DNA from: Mycoplasmopsis lipofaciens ATCC 35015
GTDB taxonomy: Bacteria > Bacillota_I > Bacilli_A > Mycoplasmatales > Metamycoplasmataceae
DNA: 64,000 nucleotides
Reading direction: 5' to 3'
Assembly: GCF_000686585.1 (NCBI RefSeq)
Contig: NZ_KK365990.1
Coordinates: 1 to 64,000, forward strand
This document shows positions 1 to 10,528 of this stretch, piece after piece. Within the stretch, counting starts at the first letter, position 1. Each line of letters opens with the position of its first letter. The notes below the pieces were generated by a model, which was not told the DNA's origin, made no database searches, and saw nothing but the letters and a program-made list of their open reading frames with translations. The translations under genes were made by a program, and so were the position numbers.

Positions 1-3000
1 AATGAAGATTTACAATCAGTTGTTGCTAAAGTTATTAAAAAAGCTTTTAAAGAAAATGCAACTCTATCACAATTTGTTGAAGGCATTGAAAATGATGAAT
101 TAGAAACATTTATTCTAGCTTTAACTAAAACATTAAAATCTGTAGATGATAACTTACTTATTTCTCAAAAATTAAGAGATGAAATTAAACTAGAACTTAA
201 CAAACCATTAAGTGATATTTCATTCAACAAAATAGTTGAAAATCTTAAAACTTATTTAACAGCAAAATTTGATAACGAACATGCAGAAATCAATATTATT
301 AATTTATTAAAATTAGTAGCATCAAGTGATGTTGTTTCAAATCAAGTAGTTTTACAAAAAATAGTTAAAAATATAATTAAATATCTTTTATCACAAGACA
401 AAAATATATCTAAATTAGTTGAATATATTTATTCAAAATTAAATGCTGAATCACAATCTCGCATTAGCGAAGAAACTATAAAAGGTTTTATTAATAGATT
501 ACTACAACAAAATGAATTTGACAATTTATTAGATTCTCTTATTTATCAACTGGTTGTAAAATTGCCACTAATAAATAATGATATTAATTCATATTTCGAT
601 TTATTAAAATTGTTTGCTTCTAATTTAATTTATACTAACTTATATACAAATATTATTAATTTAAATAATTACCTAAAATCAGATAGCACTATTGTTGATT
701 TATATAATGATTTTATTGTTTCTAAATCAAAAGGCGTTCTCAACGGCATTGAATTAAGTGAATTTATAAATGTTATTAATGTAATTTTAGAAAATGAAAA
801 ATTCAAAAAAATAGGAAATGATTTTGTTAATCAAGTTGTTTTTAAAGACGGTAATAATTTTGATTCTTTAAAAAACATTAAAGAATTATTTAAACAATGA
901 ATTATTCAAAACAAAAATAGTTTAAGAATACAAATATCGCAAATTGCAAAAGAATTAATTATTCAAAATGATTTCAAAGAATTTATTACTACTATTTCAT
1001 TTAATTTAATATCTAAAAATGCGATTTTATCAAATAATATTAAGAAACCAGATTTCAAAAAATTAATTAAAGCATTTTTAACAAAAATAAATGACTTTGA
1101 TAATCAATTTAATTTATTTGATAATTTTACAAATAGTATTATTGAACAAATAGAAATAAATGGATTTAATATTCATTGAGACGAAATAGTTCAAAATTTA
1201 TTTGCACCATTATTTAATGAAAATAATTGAGAAACAAATATTTTAAAAATTATTAAATTAATTACCAATGACGATTTGTTAAGTCAAAATATTGTGACAA
1301 TCAAGCAATTGATTAGTAATTTCTTAGATTTATTAGTTCAAAATAATAATTTATCTAACAAAATATACGAATATATACCTGAAAAAATTAAAAATAAAAT
1401 ATCAACACATCTTTCAGAATCTGATTTTCATAAAACTTTACAAGCTTTATTTACAAATAAAAATAGTATTAAGAACCTAATTAATTATCTTTTAGATGTG
1501 GTTGTTGCTAATATTAGTGATTTTAGAAATTCAGAAAATTTAGTTCAAGTTCTAAAAATAATTTTGAATGACAATCAAAAAAGACAAGATATAAAAGATT
1601 ACTTACAGGCAATTATTAGCGATTTGATTAGCATCGATGAAGTAAAAAATTTGATAAAAGGTTTATTTGTGGATAATGTTGCGCCTTATAATATTAATCC
1701 AAACAGTCCTGAGAATGAAATGCTAATAAATGATGTATTAAACGAATTACCAAGTTTACTTGATAATCTTGGAATAATTTCAAGTATGCTTAATAATATG
1801 AATAACAAGTTGGATAACTATTCTTCATTATTAGAAATTTCTAATCATTTATCAGACTTTTTAATTGACAAAGAATTCTTTAAAAATTATTCATTTATAA
1901 AAACTATTTTAAATAGTAACATTATTAAAAAGCATAAAGATACCATTAAAAATGATATAAATGCGGTTATTATCGGAATTACTTCTAATGATGATTTAGT
2001 TGAAAAATTTATAACTGATTTTGGTTTAAAATCGTTGGTAACTGATCTAGGTTTAACAAACGAACAATCAACAAACTTATTTAAAGCAATAATAAAATCA
2101 GCAAATTCTAGAACTATTTTAGATACAATTGTTGGAGAAGTTTTAGATAATTCTGATCAATATGGTAAATTAAATACATGAACAGAAGCAATTAATAAAT
2201 TTTTTAATTCATCACAAAAAGATAATATTAAAGCAAGCTTAAAACAATTGTTAAAGGAAATATTTACTAAAAATACTGATGTTGCGTATTCTATTGGAAA
2301 AATTCTTGCCAATTCATTAAGAGAAAAACACTATAATTTAAATCAAGCAGATGATATAAAAATTCAAAAATTTGTTTTTGAAATTGGAAAAGCATCGTTT
2401 AATACCCCAATTATAAATGATGTTGTAGATAGTATTTTTGATCTATTTAAGAATTTTGAACAAATTGGAAGTAATAATTTTTCAGAAAAATTCCAAAAAG
2501 CTATTATTAAAGGTGCAACAAAATTCATAAGTAATAGTGATGGTGTTGTAGAACTTTCAAAAATATTTGAAAAGAATCAACTTTTCAGACAAATGTTTTC
2601 TGAAATTAATTCACAAACTTATGTCGACTTTATTAATTTATTATTTAAAGCATCGCCTCCAAATACTGATTCAGGTATTTATAACTTTATGTTTAAATCA
2701 AATAATAATCAAAATTCTAATTTCAAAGTTGGCTCAGGAATTTGAGGTATTTTACAAGGTAAATTTGGTGAATTAATATCTTCTTTTGTTAGTCCACTCG
2801 TTAATTCATATTTAAATGAACTAGCAACAAGTAAAAATGTTTATAACAATATTAACGAATTAAAATCAAATTCAAGTGGATATCAAGCGATATGACGAAT
2901 GTATTCATTTTTAGCAGGTATTCTTTATTCAAATACTCCTTCTGGTTTATTCTGAAATGCAACTAGTTTAACTGCAGAATCATATTTGATGCAAGGTTTT

Positions 3001-3339
3001 GTTAAAGCTTTTGAAGATAATAAAAATAAATATAAAACTCAATTAATAAATAAATATAAAAATAATTTGGATGTAATTGGTTTTAATAATAATTATACAT
3101 TTAGTGATGTATATTTATCGGGTTATCAAGTATTAACATCTAAAAACTGATGAGGTAGTGTTACCAAATATAATAGTAGAAGTAATTCTTTATCAAAATC
3201 TTTTTATGGTCGAGATCACACACTAATTTATATTTATTATCAAAATAATAATGACATCAAATATAATAGAAATAAAAAGTTTAGAGATGTTTTAATTACG
3301 GATATGATAAATGGTTATCAAAGAGTTGAAGGAAATTAA
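1..3339 (+). CDS. Large helical surface-type protein, C-terminal part (5' end outside window)
   Basis: Reading from base 1 gives an open frame of about 1,112 residues ending at TAA 3337-3339, with several internal TGA codons read as Trp. The start lies upstream of the window, so the full protein is larger. The sequence is rich in Asn, Lys, Ile, Leu and Ser and consists of many short amphipathic helix-like segments of similar texture (ISxxISxLL, NxIxxLLxDL patterns), which suggests a diverged helical repeat or long coiled rod. The last 200 residues are different: more aromatic and Gly-rich, with WGILQGKFG and SGYQ-type motifs. I recognise no catalytic motif. By length and composition it resembles the giant surface or cytoskeletal proteins of mycoplasmas, but this is inference; the lipobox or signal peptide that would prove surface location is not in view. 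It ends 1 bp before the next gene. Confidence 0.8.
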
Positions 3340-3340
3340 T

Positions 3341-4423
3341 ATGACAAAACAAGAGTTTAAAAATAAATTAATTCAATATATGGAAATTGAATCAATGAGT
3401 AGAAATGAAGCAAAAATTTCAGAGTTTTTGATTAGTAATATTGACAAAAATAAGTTTGAAATATCATATGATAATTTTGGTTCACTTATTTTATTTAAAA
3501 AATCAATTAAACCAAATGCTCCGAAAATTATGATTGCAGCGCATATGGATGAAGTTGGCTATTTAGTTAAAAACATTTATGATAATGGCCAAATTTTATT
3601 AAGTCCAGTTGGAGGAATTTGACCAACAGTTGTTATAGGAACTAAAGCAACACTTGTTACTAAAAATAAAAAATATTTTGGAGTATTTGGTCATACATCT
3701 ATTCATATTATGGAAAAAGATAAAATAGCTAAATCTATTACTAATAAAGAACTATATGCTGATTTTGGTTTCAAAAATAAAGAAGAAGCCATAGAAAAAG
3801 GTGTAGAAATTGGCGATAAAGTTTATATGTCTGGAGAAACTATTCATTTCGATAATCCAGATCTTATTGGTGGTAAATCAATGGACAATAGAGCAGGTGT
3901 TTGTGTTCTAAATTACATTGCAAATAGTGTTGCAAATATCAATTTGGATGTTGATTTATATTTAGTAGGAACTGTTCAAGAGGAAGTTGGTACAAGAGGA
4001 GCTAAAACATCTGTTTCACTTATTAATCCAGATATCGCCATTGCATTAGATACAACAAGTAGTCATGATACTATTGGAACTATACCTGGAACTACAAAAT
4101 TAGGTGATGGTGCTGCTTTAAGAATTATGGACGGAGATATGATGGCTGATCCAAGATTAACTGAATTTATTTGTCAAATAGGTAGAAAATACAATATTAA
4201 GCATTATAAATTTATTTCAATGGGTGGCGGAACTGATGGTGCTGAATTACAATATGCTCAGGGTGGAGCAACAACAATAACAATTTCTTTACCTCAACGT
4301 TATTTACATTCTCCAATCGGAGTTTGTGATATTAATGATTTAATTGCAAGCGGTGAATTACTTATAAAATTAATTCAAAATTTAAATTTTGATATTTACA
4401 CAGAATACATTAAGTATAAATAA
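3341..4423 (+). CDS. M42 family metallopeptidase (glutamyl/deblocking aminopeptidase)
   Basis: A 360-residue cytosolic zinc/cobalt aminopeptidase of the M42 family, expected to trim peptides for amino-acid supply. The family metal ligands are visible: His in AAHMDEVG near residue 68, Asp in SMDNRAG near 182, the catalytic Glu pair in QEEVGTRG near 215, Asp in ALDTTSSHD, and His in RYLHSP near the C terminus. Length matches the family. The ATG at 3341 is preferred over an upstream in-frame ATG at 3311 because a GAAGGA ribosome site lies just before it and MTKQEF is a normal start; the upstream one would overlap the previous gene. One TGA (GGIWPT) is read as Trp. It is probably co-transcribed with the preceding large protein, one base away. 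Confidence 0.93.
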
Positions 4424-4508
4424 AAATGTTTTTTAATTAAAATGACTAAAATATAGGGCTATATGTTAAAATTACTATTATAGTTATATATTAATAGAAG
4501 GAGAAAAT

Positions 4509-4736
4509 ATGAGTTTAGGAGCATGAATTGGCATCGTTATTGCTTGTTCAATAATATGTGCTATTGTTTTTGGATTTGTTGGTTTTTTGATTGCAAAAAA
4601 AGTTTTTGAAAAACAACTACGTGAAAATCCACCTATTACTGAAAAACAAATTAGAGTTATGTTTGAACAAATGGGACGTAAAGCATCAGAAACACAAATA
4701 CGTAACATTATGAGAAATATGACTAATGCTAAATAA
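4509..4736 (+). CDS. UPF0154 family small membrane protein
   Basis: A 75-residue protein with a single N-terminal membrane segment (IGIVIACSIICAIVFGFVGF) followed by the hallmark cytoplasmic tail KKxFEKQLRENPPITEKQIRxMFxQMGRKxSExQIRxIM. This is the UPF0154 (YneF-like) family, universal in Mollicutes and Bacilli; its function is unknown. It has a good ribosome site (AGAAGGAG) and one TGA=Trp codon. It stands alone between the M42 peptidase and a terminator. Confidence 0.9.
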
Positions 4737-4753
4737 TTAAAATTAATAATTTT

Positions 4754-4783
4754 AAAAACACTATAAAACAGTGTTTTTTTATT
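4754..4783 (+). terminator. Intrinsic terminator after UPF0154 gene
   Basis: A 9-bp perfect stem (AAAAACACT / AGTGTTTTT) with a 7-nt loop is followed by T residues. It lies between convergent genes (UPF0154 on + and topA on -) and could work in both directions because A residues precede the stem. Confidence 0.8.
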
Positions 4784-4836
4784 TTAAATTAAACGCAATA
4801 AAAACTAGAATCCTTAATAGCTTCTAGTACAAATTA

Positions 4837-6678
4837 TTATTTCTTTTTGAATCATCTGAATTTAGATGATTTTTTATTTTCTATATTTCTAGTAAAACGA
4901 CATTTAGGAAAACCTTTGCATCCTACAAATTTTCCGTATTTACTATTTTTTATTACCAAAACATTTTGACAATCGGGACATAATTCATCAAGAGTCTCTT
5001 CAGCTATTGTTGTATGTTCCATTGTTTCTGTAGCTTGATCGTATGTTTTTGTAAAACGTTCATAAAAATCCTGCATAACTGGTTGAACACTTGTTTCATT
5101 ATTAGCAATTAAGTCTAATTCATCTTCTACTTTTGCAGTATAACTCTCATTAATAATATTCGGGAAATAATTTAATAATTTATCTAAAACAATTCTACCA
5201 AATTCAGTTGGATGTAGAGAGTTTGCTTCATTAACAGCATACTCTCTATCTAATACAATTTTAACAGTTGAAGCAAAAGTTGATGGTCTACCAACCTTTA
5301 TATTATCTAACGCCTCAATTAAAGAACCTTCTGTATATCTTGCCGATGGTTTAGTTTCATGATCGCTAAATTGATAATCTAAAACATTGATTTTTTGGCC
5401 TATTTTATAGTTAGGATCAGGAAATTCTTCTTTATCATCTTTTACAATGTAATAACCATTAAAATCTATTTTTGAAGCAGTAAGTTTAAACACCAAATCA
5501 TCTTTTACAAAAGTATATGCTTTTGAGGTTCTTATAGGAGGGTTAATTAAACATTGTAAAGTATGTTCATAAATAAGTTTATAAACTTGAAATTCATAAT
5601 TATGTAAATTAAATTTTTCTTTTGCCATTTCTGGTGTTAAAGTAATGTCAGTAGGACGAATTGCCTCATGAGCATCTTGATCACCAGCAACACCTTTTAT
5701 ATTTTTTAAAACATACTCTTTTCCATATTGTTTCTCAATATACTTATGAGCCTGTTTTATAAAATGTTCACTCAATCTTGTACTATCAGTACGTGGATAA
5801 CTTATAAGACCGCCATCTCCATATCCTTCATACAGTTTTTGTGCAGCAGACTGTGTTGCTCTAGAACTAAATGGAGATTTTTTATATAAAACAGCTTGTT
5901 TTAATGGTGTCATTGATGACATTTTTTTAGTCATTTCCTTGATATCATTTACCACAATAACATGACTAGGTTCTTTTTCAATTTCTTTTTTAACATTTTC
6001 TAAATTTTCAGGATAAATTCAATCTTTTTCACCAGAAACATTTTTTTCAAAATAGATTGTTGCATAGTTACTTTCGTCTAATTTCGCTTGTAGTTTATGG
6101 TAACCACGAGGAATAAAAGCTTCAATTTCTTTTTCTCTATCAACTATTAATTTTAATGCAATAGATTGAACTCTACCTGCACTTGGATTTGTTGGAGAAT
6201 TAGATAATTTTTGTTTCATTAATTTTGATAGTCTAAATCCAATAATTCTATCTAGCATTCTTCTTGCTTTTTGAGCATTAATTAAATTTTCATCCAGTAA
6301 TCCAGGATTTTTTATGGATTTTAGAATTGCTTCTTTTGTAATTTCGTTGTACTTAATTCTTGAGTATTTATCTTTACATTTTAAAAATTTTACTAAATGA
6401 TCTCCGATAGCTTCTCCTTCTCTATCGGGGTCAGTTGCGATATAAACAACTTCAGCATCTTTCACTTTTGCTTTTAATTTTGAAACGACATCTCTCTTTT
6501 TGGTATCTAGAATATAATGGGGTTCTCATTTTGTTAAATCAATACCTAATCCCATTTCACCTTTTGTAGTTAATTTTGCAATATGACCAACAGATGCCAT
6601 TACTTCATAACCATCACCTAAATATTTTTTAATAGTTTCAACTTTATTTGGTGACTCAACAATAACTAATTTATACAT
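4837..6678 (-). CDS. topA: DNA topoisomerase I
   Basis: A 613-residue type IA topoisomerase that relaxes negative supercoils. The N terminus carries the TOPRIM domain ([15 protein letters not shown], then [10 protein letters not shown]). The catalytic Tyr lies in [12 protein letters not shown] about halfway, and RPTDI and GRPSTFAS follow in the usual order. The C-terminal end has only one four-Cys zinc finger (CPDC...GCKGFPKC), so it is much shorter than the E. coli enzyme, as usual in small genomes. Two TGA codons (EWPH, DWIYPE region) are Trp, and a third near the C terminus (FRW) extends the protein to the true TAA at 4837. The start is the ATG at 6676-6678. The gene is divergent from rpsF. 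Confidence 0.96.
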
Positions 6679-6808
6679 ACAATAAAAACTTTATCACAAT
6701 TGACTTTACTTTATCAAAATTAGGAGTTATTTTTCATTTTTTCATTCTCTAACGTTACTCTAAATCAATTATTTTAGATTAATTACTATTTTATATTTAA
6801 TTTATATA

Positions 6809-6814
6809 TATAAT
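6809..6814 (+). promoter_or_regulatory. -10 box of the rpsF-ssb-rpsR operon
   Basis: A perfect TATAAT in the topA/rpsF divergent region. It would start transcription near 6821, just before the leader hairpins. Confidence 0.6.
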
Positions 6815-6821
6815 ATTACTC

Positions 6822-6872
6822 GAGTATTTATATATACTCCTTGGTCGTTTAGACCCTGATGTCCAAAAGGAG
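6822..6872 (+). promoter_or_regulatory. Candidate rpsF leader with two mutually exclusive hairpins
   Basis: GAGTAT (6822-6827) can pair with ATACTC (6834-6839). The same CTCC, extended as CTCCTTGG (6837-6844), can instead pair with CC...AAGGAG (6863-6872), which is the rpsF ribosome-binding site. A small GGTC/GACC hairpin (6843-6855) also overlaps the second structure. S6:S18-binding leaders upstream of rpsF are known in many bacteria; whether this belongs to that class is inference. Confidence 0.5.
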
Positions 6873-6876
6873 AAAA

Positions 6877-7344
6877 ATGAACAAATATGAAATTATGCTT
6901 ATACTTGATCCTAAAGCAGATGCAGAAGTTGCATATGATTTAGTTGAAAGTGTATTTAAAAAAACAAATGTTAAGAAAGCTCAAAAGTTAGAAAGAACTG
7001 ATTTAGCTTATAAAATTAACAAATCTAATAAAGCACAATATTTCCTTTTCAACATTAATTCAGAAAGCAAAAACATTGCTGAATTTACCCGTCGTAGTAA
7101 CATTCTTAAAGAAGTATGAAGATACTTAGTTATTAACCTTGATACAGAAACAGGTTATGGCAAAGAAAAAAAAGAGTACAAAGGTAAAAGAATTTATAAT
7201 CAACAAAGAGCAGAAAAAATGCGTTTAAAGAAAGAAGCGCAAGAAGCTTCTGGTAATGAAGAAAAACCTAGAAGAAGAACTGCTTCGAATGATGTAAAAG
7301 ATGTTAAATCAAGAACTTCAAAAGTTCAAAAAGATGCTGAATAA
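6877..7344 (+). CDS. rpsF: Ribosomal protein S6
   Basis: A 155-residue small-subunit ribosomal protein. The first 95 residues are the S6 fold (MNKYEIMLILDPKAD, YKINKSNKAQYFLFNI, RSNILKEVWRYLVINLD). The rest is a charged Lys/Arg/Glu-rich extension (EKPRRRTASNDVKD region), as often seen in mycoplasmas. The start is the ATG at 6877, 5 nt after AAGGAG, not the in-frame ATG at 6859, which lies inside the leader structure. First gene of the rpsF-ssb-rpsR operon; its protein assembles with S18 on the 16S rRNA platform. Confidence 0.95.
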
Positions 7345-7368
7345 GCAAATATTTCAAATGGAGGAACA

Positions 7369-7851
7369 ATGAATAAAGTATTATTAGTCGGTAGAATAGC
7401 AAATGATGTAAGGTCTTTTATGACACCAAGTGGAATCCCATATTCAAGAACAACAATTGCTGTATCTAGAAGAACTGCTTCAAGTGATAATCAAACAGAC
7501 TTTATACCTTTGGTATTTTGAAGATCTAATTCAGATTTTTTAACAAAATATGGTGGAAAAGGTTCTTTAGTTTCTATTGAGGGAACTTTTACAACTAGTC
7601 AATATAAAAAAGATAATGAAATTATTCGAAATTATGAAGTAACAGTTGATAATTTTTCATTTTTAGAATCTCGTCAAGTAAGAGAAGAAAGAATGGGAAT
7701 TTCAAGTGAAACATCAATTAATGTTCCAAACCAAAAAAATCAAAATACTACATCTTCAATCGAAAACAAATTCGTTGGGAAAAATGATTCGCAAGAATTG
7801 TCAGGTTTTCACAAATTTGTTTTATCAGATGATGAAGGTGACTTAGTTTAA
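7369..7851 (+). CDS. ssb: Single-stranded DNA-binding protein
   Basis: A 160-residue SSB with an N-terminal OB fold (MNKVLLVGRIANDV, then FIPLVFWRS, GSLVSIEGTF) of about 110 residues and a polar linker. The C-terminal tip is acidic (LSDDEGDLV) and resembles the partner-binding tail, although it ends in DLV and not DIPF. TGGAGG ribosome site before ATG 7369. It sits between rpsF and rpsR in the order conserved in Firmicutes and Mollicutes, so DNA replication and ribosome synthesis are co-expressed. Confidence 0.95.
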
Positions 7852-7861
7852 GGAGAAAAAT

Positions 7862-8119
7862 ATGGCTCACATTCGCCCTAAAAAAACAACTTTTATTAAA
7901 CGTCGTAGATGTCAATTATGTGACGACAAAATTAATTATGTTGATTATAAAGATGTTGAATTCTTAGAAAAATTTATAGCTGGTAATGGTCAAATTAAAC
8001 CACATGCAGCAACAGGAACATGTGCTAAAGATCAAAGAAAAATTGCTAGCGCTGTTAAAAGAGCACGTTACATGGCTTTAATACCTTATATTAAAGAACG
8101 TGTAAGAGTAATGAAGTAA
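7862..8119 (+). CDS. rpsR: Ribosomal protein S18
   Basis: An 85-residue S18 protein (KRRRCQLCDDKINYVDYKDVEFLEKFI, then GTCAKDQRKIASAVKRARYMALIPY). The N-terminal CQLC pair plus a later Cys (GTCAK) suggest a zinc-dependent form. AAGGAG ribosome site; last gene of the operon before a terminator. Confidence 0.96.
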   Translation: MAHIRPKKTTFIKRRRCQLCDDKINYVDYKDVEFLEKFIAGNGQIKPHAATGTCAKDQRKIASAVKRARYMALIPYIKERVRVMK

Positions 8120-8130
8120 TTTAATTACAC

Positions 8131-8160
8131 AAATTTGCGGTATATCCGCATTTTTATTTT
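8131..8160 (+). terminator. Terminator of the rpsF operon
   Basis: TGCGG / CCGCA stem with a TATAT loop, flanked by AAAT upstream and a T-run downstream. Confidence 0.85.
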
Positions 8161-8192
8161 TAATTTTAGAGTTTATATATTTAGTATGGTTA

Positions 8193-8198
8193 TATAAT
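8193..8198 (+). promoter_or_regulatory. -10 box for the YrdC-domain gene; implies a leaderless mRNA
   Basis: A perfect TATAAT lies only 7 nt before the ATG at 8206 and no Shine-Dalgarno sequence is present. Transcription would begin at or next to the start codon. Confidence 0.6.
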
Positions 8199-8205
8199 TT
8201 CAAAT

Positions 8206-8661
8206 ATGAATTATAGTAAATTGTTTATTTGTACAACTGATACAGTTACAGGTTTAGGTGGACCCATTGAACAAAACACATTAGATTGTATTTATAAATT
8301 AAAAGAAAGGCCTAAAAATAAAAAAATAATGATTTTGGTTGGTTCTATAGAACAAGCTAGAAAATTTCAGCAATGAAATACAACAGCGGATGATTTAGCA
8401 AAAAAATATTGACCAGGCGCTGTTTCAATTATTGCTAATAATCAAGGATTTAGAATGCCAAAAGATAAATCATTATGTAAATTTTTATTAAAGCACGGAG
8501 CTATGTATGTAACTAGTGCCAACAAATCTGGTCAAATGCCAATTGATATTAGAGATAGTTATAAAATTTTTCCAGAAATAACAAATGTTTTTATTTTTGG
8601 AAAACCTAAAGGACAAGCAAGTAAAATAATTAATTCGGATACAAACGAATGATTAAGATAA
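8206..8661 (+). CDS. tsaC: Short YrdC/Sua5-type threonylcarbamoyl-AMP synthase
   Basis: A 151-residue YrdC-domain protein, expected to make threonylcarbamoyl-AMP from Thr, bicarbonate and ATP for the t6A37 modification of ANN-decoding tRNAs. Family motifs in order: TTDTVTGLGG, IYKLKERPKNKKIMILV (KxRP), KYWPGAVSII (WPG), FRMP (RxP) and TSANKSGQ. It is shorter than bacterial TsaC, mainly through a trimmed N terminus and C-terminal loop. Two TGA codons are read as Trp. Transcription appears leaderless. Confidence 0.85.
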
Positions 8662-8688
8662 ATTTAATATATTATTTTAAATATTAAT

Positions 8689-8694
8689 TATAAT
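8689..8694 (+). promoter_or_regulatory. -10 box for acpS
   Basis: TATAAT 13 nt before the acpS ATG, which has only a weak AGAAGA ahead of it. The transcript would have a leader of a few nucleotides. Confidence 0.5.
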
Positions 8695-8707
8695 AATAGA
8701 AGATATT

Positions 8708-9010
8708 ATGTTAGGCGTTGATTTAGTAAGAATAGATAGATTTCAAAATGTTTCAAAGAATTTTGAAACAAGATTTTTAAATCAAAATGAATATAAATAT
8801 TATTTAAATATTGAAGATAAATATCTAAAATCTGTTTTTCTTGCTAGTATATGAGCTATTAAAGAAGCAATGTTTAAGGCAGACAATAGCTATATAAATT
8901 TTAAAAATATTGAGTTACAAAAGATTGATGGCGCTTGATTTCATGACAAATTTTATATTTCAATAAGTCATGAGGAAAATATGTTAGTTGCAGTAGCAAT
9001 AAAGAAATAA
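8708..9010 (+). CDS. acpS: Holo-[acyl-carrier-protein] synthase
   Basis: A 100-residue phosphopantetheinyl transferase that moves 4'-phosphopantetheine from CoA to acyl carrier protein. Motifs: GVDLVRIDRF at the N terminus (Mg-binding Asp) and SIWAIKEAMFKA near residue 55 (Mg-binding Glu and CoA-contact Lys), then ISISHEENMLVAVAI. Slightly short for the family. Two TGA=Trp codons. It lies 11 bp before plsC, which makes a small lipid-metabolism pair. Confidence 0.92.
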
Positions 9011-9021
9011 AGAGGAGTAAT

Positions 9022-9780
9022 ATGAATTTTAATTTAAAAATGGTTTTTTTATGATGACTTGTAGGTTGAAGAGCTTGAAGGATAAATAAATATGCTCGTA
9101 AATATCGTAAATTACCTGATCAATATACACCACAACAAAGAAATGATTGATTGTTGAAAAAGGCTAAAAAAGTTTTAAAACTTTTTAATATTAAATTGAA
9201 TGTTGAAGGATATGAAAATTTAACAAAAGGTCCAATGTTATTAGTACCTAATCATAAAAACAATATGGATCCAATTATTATTTTAGTTGCGTTAGCTAAA
9301 CAAACCGGAGATTCATCTGTTATGAATAAAATCCCAACTTTTTTAGCTAAAAAAGAATTGATGAAAAAAAGAACAACAAGAAATACACTAAGTCTTTTGG
9401 ATACATTTTTTATTGATAGAAATGATTTTAGACAATCTATTGAAGCATTAAATAATTTTGGAGCATTTGTTAAGGAAAATAGAACATATGGTGTTGTTTT
9501 TCCAGAGGGAAGACGTGTTAGTGAAAAATTGGAATTAGATGAATTTAAAGCAGGTGCCTTTAAAATTGCTTCAAGTCAATATTTACCAATAGTTCCAGTT
9601 GCTATTTCTGATACAAGAGAAGCAGATAATAAAAATAGAAATAAAAAATTAAATGTAACCGTTAAATTTTTAACACCAATTAAACCAAGTAGTTTTATTG
9701 GTATGGACTTCCAAGCAATTGGAAATAGATGTAAAGAAATTATTGAGAAAGAAGTGGTTGTAAATGAAAGAAGCCAATAG
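9022..9780 (+). CDS. plsC: 1-acyl-sn-glycerol-3-phosphate acyltransferase
   Basis: A 252-residue membrane-associated acyltransferase making phosphatidic acid. The HX4D motif is NHKNNMDP near residue 76, and the FPEGRR block near residue 159 corresponds to FPEGTR. The N terminus has a hydrophobic Trp-rich segment (MVFLWWLVGWRAW) encoded mostly by TGA. Ribosome site AGAGGAG before ATG 9022. Its 3' end overlaps scpA by 17 bp, which implies translational coupling. Confidence 0.93.
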
Positions 9781-10528
9781 TTTATATTTAACTGAAGATG
9801 GTAAATATAATATTCACCTTGAAAATTTTGGTGGACCTTTAGATGTTTTATTAGCATTGGTGCAAGATAAAAATGTTGATATTATGGATGTTGATGTTGC
9901 TGAATTAGCAACCGAATATTTAAAAATAATATCTAATTTACAAGAAAATGAAATAGATATTGCAGGTGATTATTTGGTAATGGCAGCAACATTATTAGCA
10001 TTAAAAACTAAAATGCTATTGTATACACCTGAAGAAAAGCCGGAAATAGAAGAAGATAAGCGAGAAATATTACGTCGTTTATATGAATATCAACAATTTA
10101 AAGAAATTTCAAAAGCACTAAGAGAACAAGAACAATTGAGAAAAGAAATTTTTATTAAACCCGCTAGTGATATTGAGGAGTTTTTAGTTGATGATGATAA
10201 AACATCATTAGATGGTAATTCAAATCCTTTAAAATTAATTACTACATTGAGAAGGATGTTTGAAAGAACATATGCAAATCAATTGCGTAAAACTAAATTG
10301 GAACATTTTAATTTAACACCTAAAGATCAAATACCATTCATTATTAATTTATTTGAATCATGTAGCAAGGTTAATTTTGAAATGATATTTCGTCAACCTA
10401 CATTAAATCATTTTGTTATTACTTTTCTTGCTGTACTAGATTTAGTTAGAAGACAAGTTATTAAAATGAGGCAAGATAAACAATTTGATACAATATTCTT
10501 TGAAAGAGGACCTGAATATGAAAAATAA
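9764..10528 (+). CDS. scpA: Segregation and condensation protein A
   Basis: A 254-residue kleisin subunit of the SMC-ScpAB chromosome condensation complex. The N-terminal signature YNIHLENFGGPLDVLLALVQDKNVDIMDVDV and the C-terminal winged-helix segment (FVITFLAVLDLVRRQVI) are both present, joined by an acidic/helical linker. Starts within plsC and overlaps scpB by 11 bp. No smc gene lies in the window. Confidence 0.95.
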   Translation: MKEANSLYLTEDGKYNIHLENFGGPLDVLLALVQDKNVDIMDVDVAELATEYLKIISNLQENEIDIAGDYLVMAATLLALKTKMLLYTPEEKPEIEEDKREILRRLYEYQQFKEISKALREQEQLRKEIFIKPASDIEEFLVDDDKTSLDGNSNPLKLITTLRRMFERTYANQLRKTKLEHFNLTPKDQIPFIINLFESCSKVNFEMIFRQPTLNHFVITFLAVLDLVRRQVIKMRQDKQFDTIFFERGPEYEK

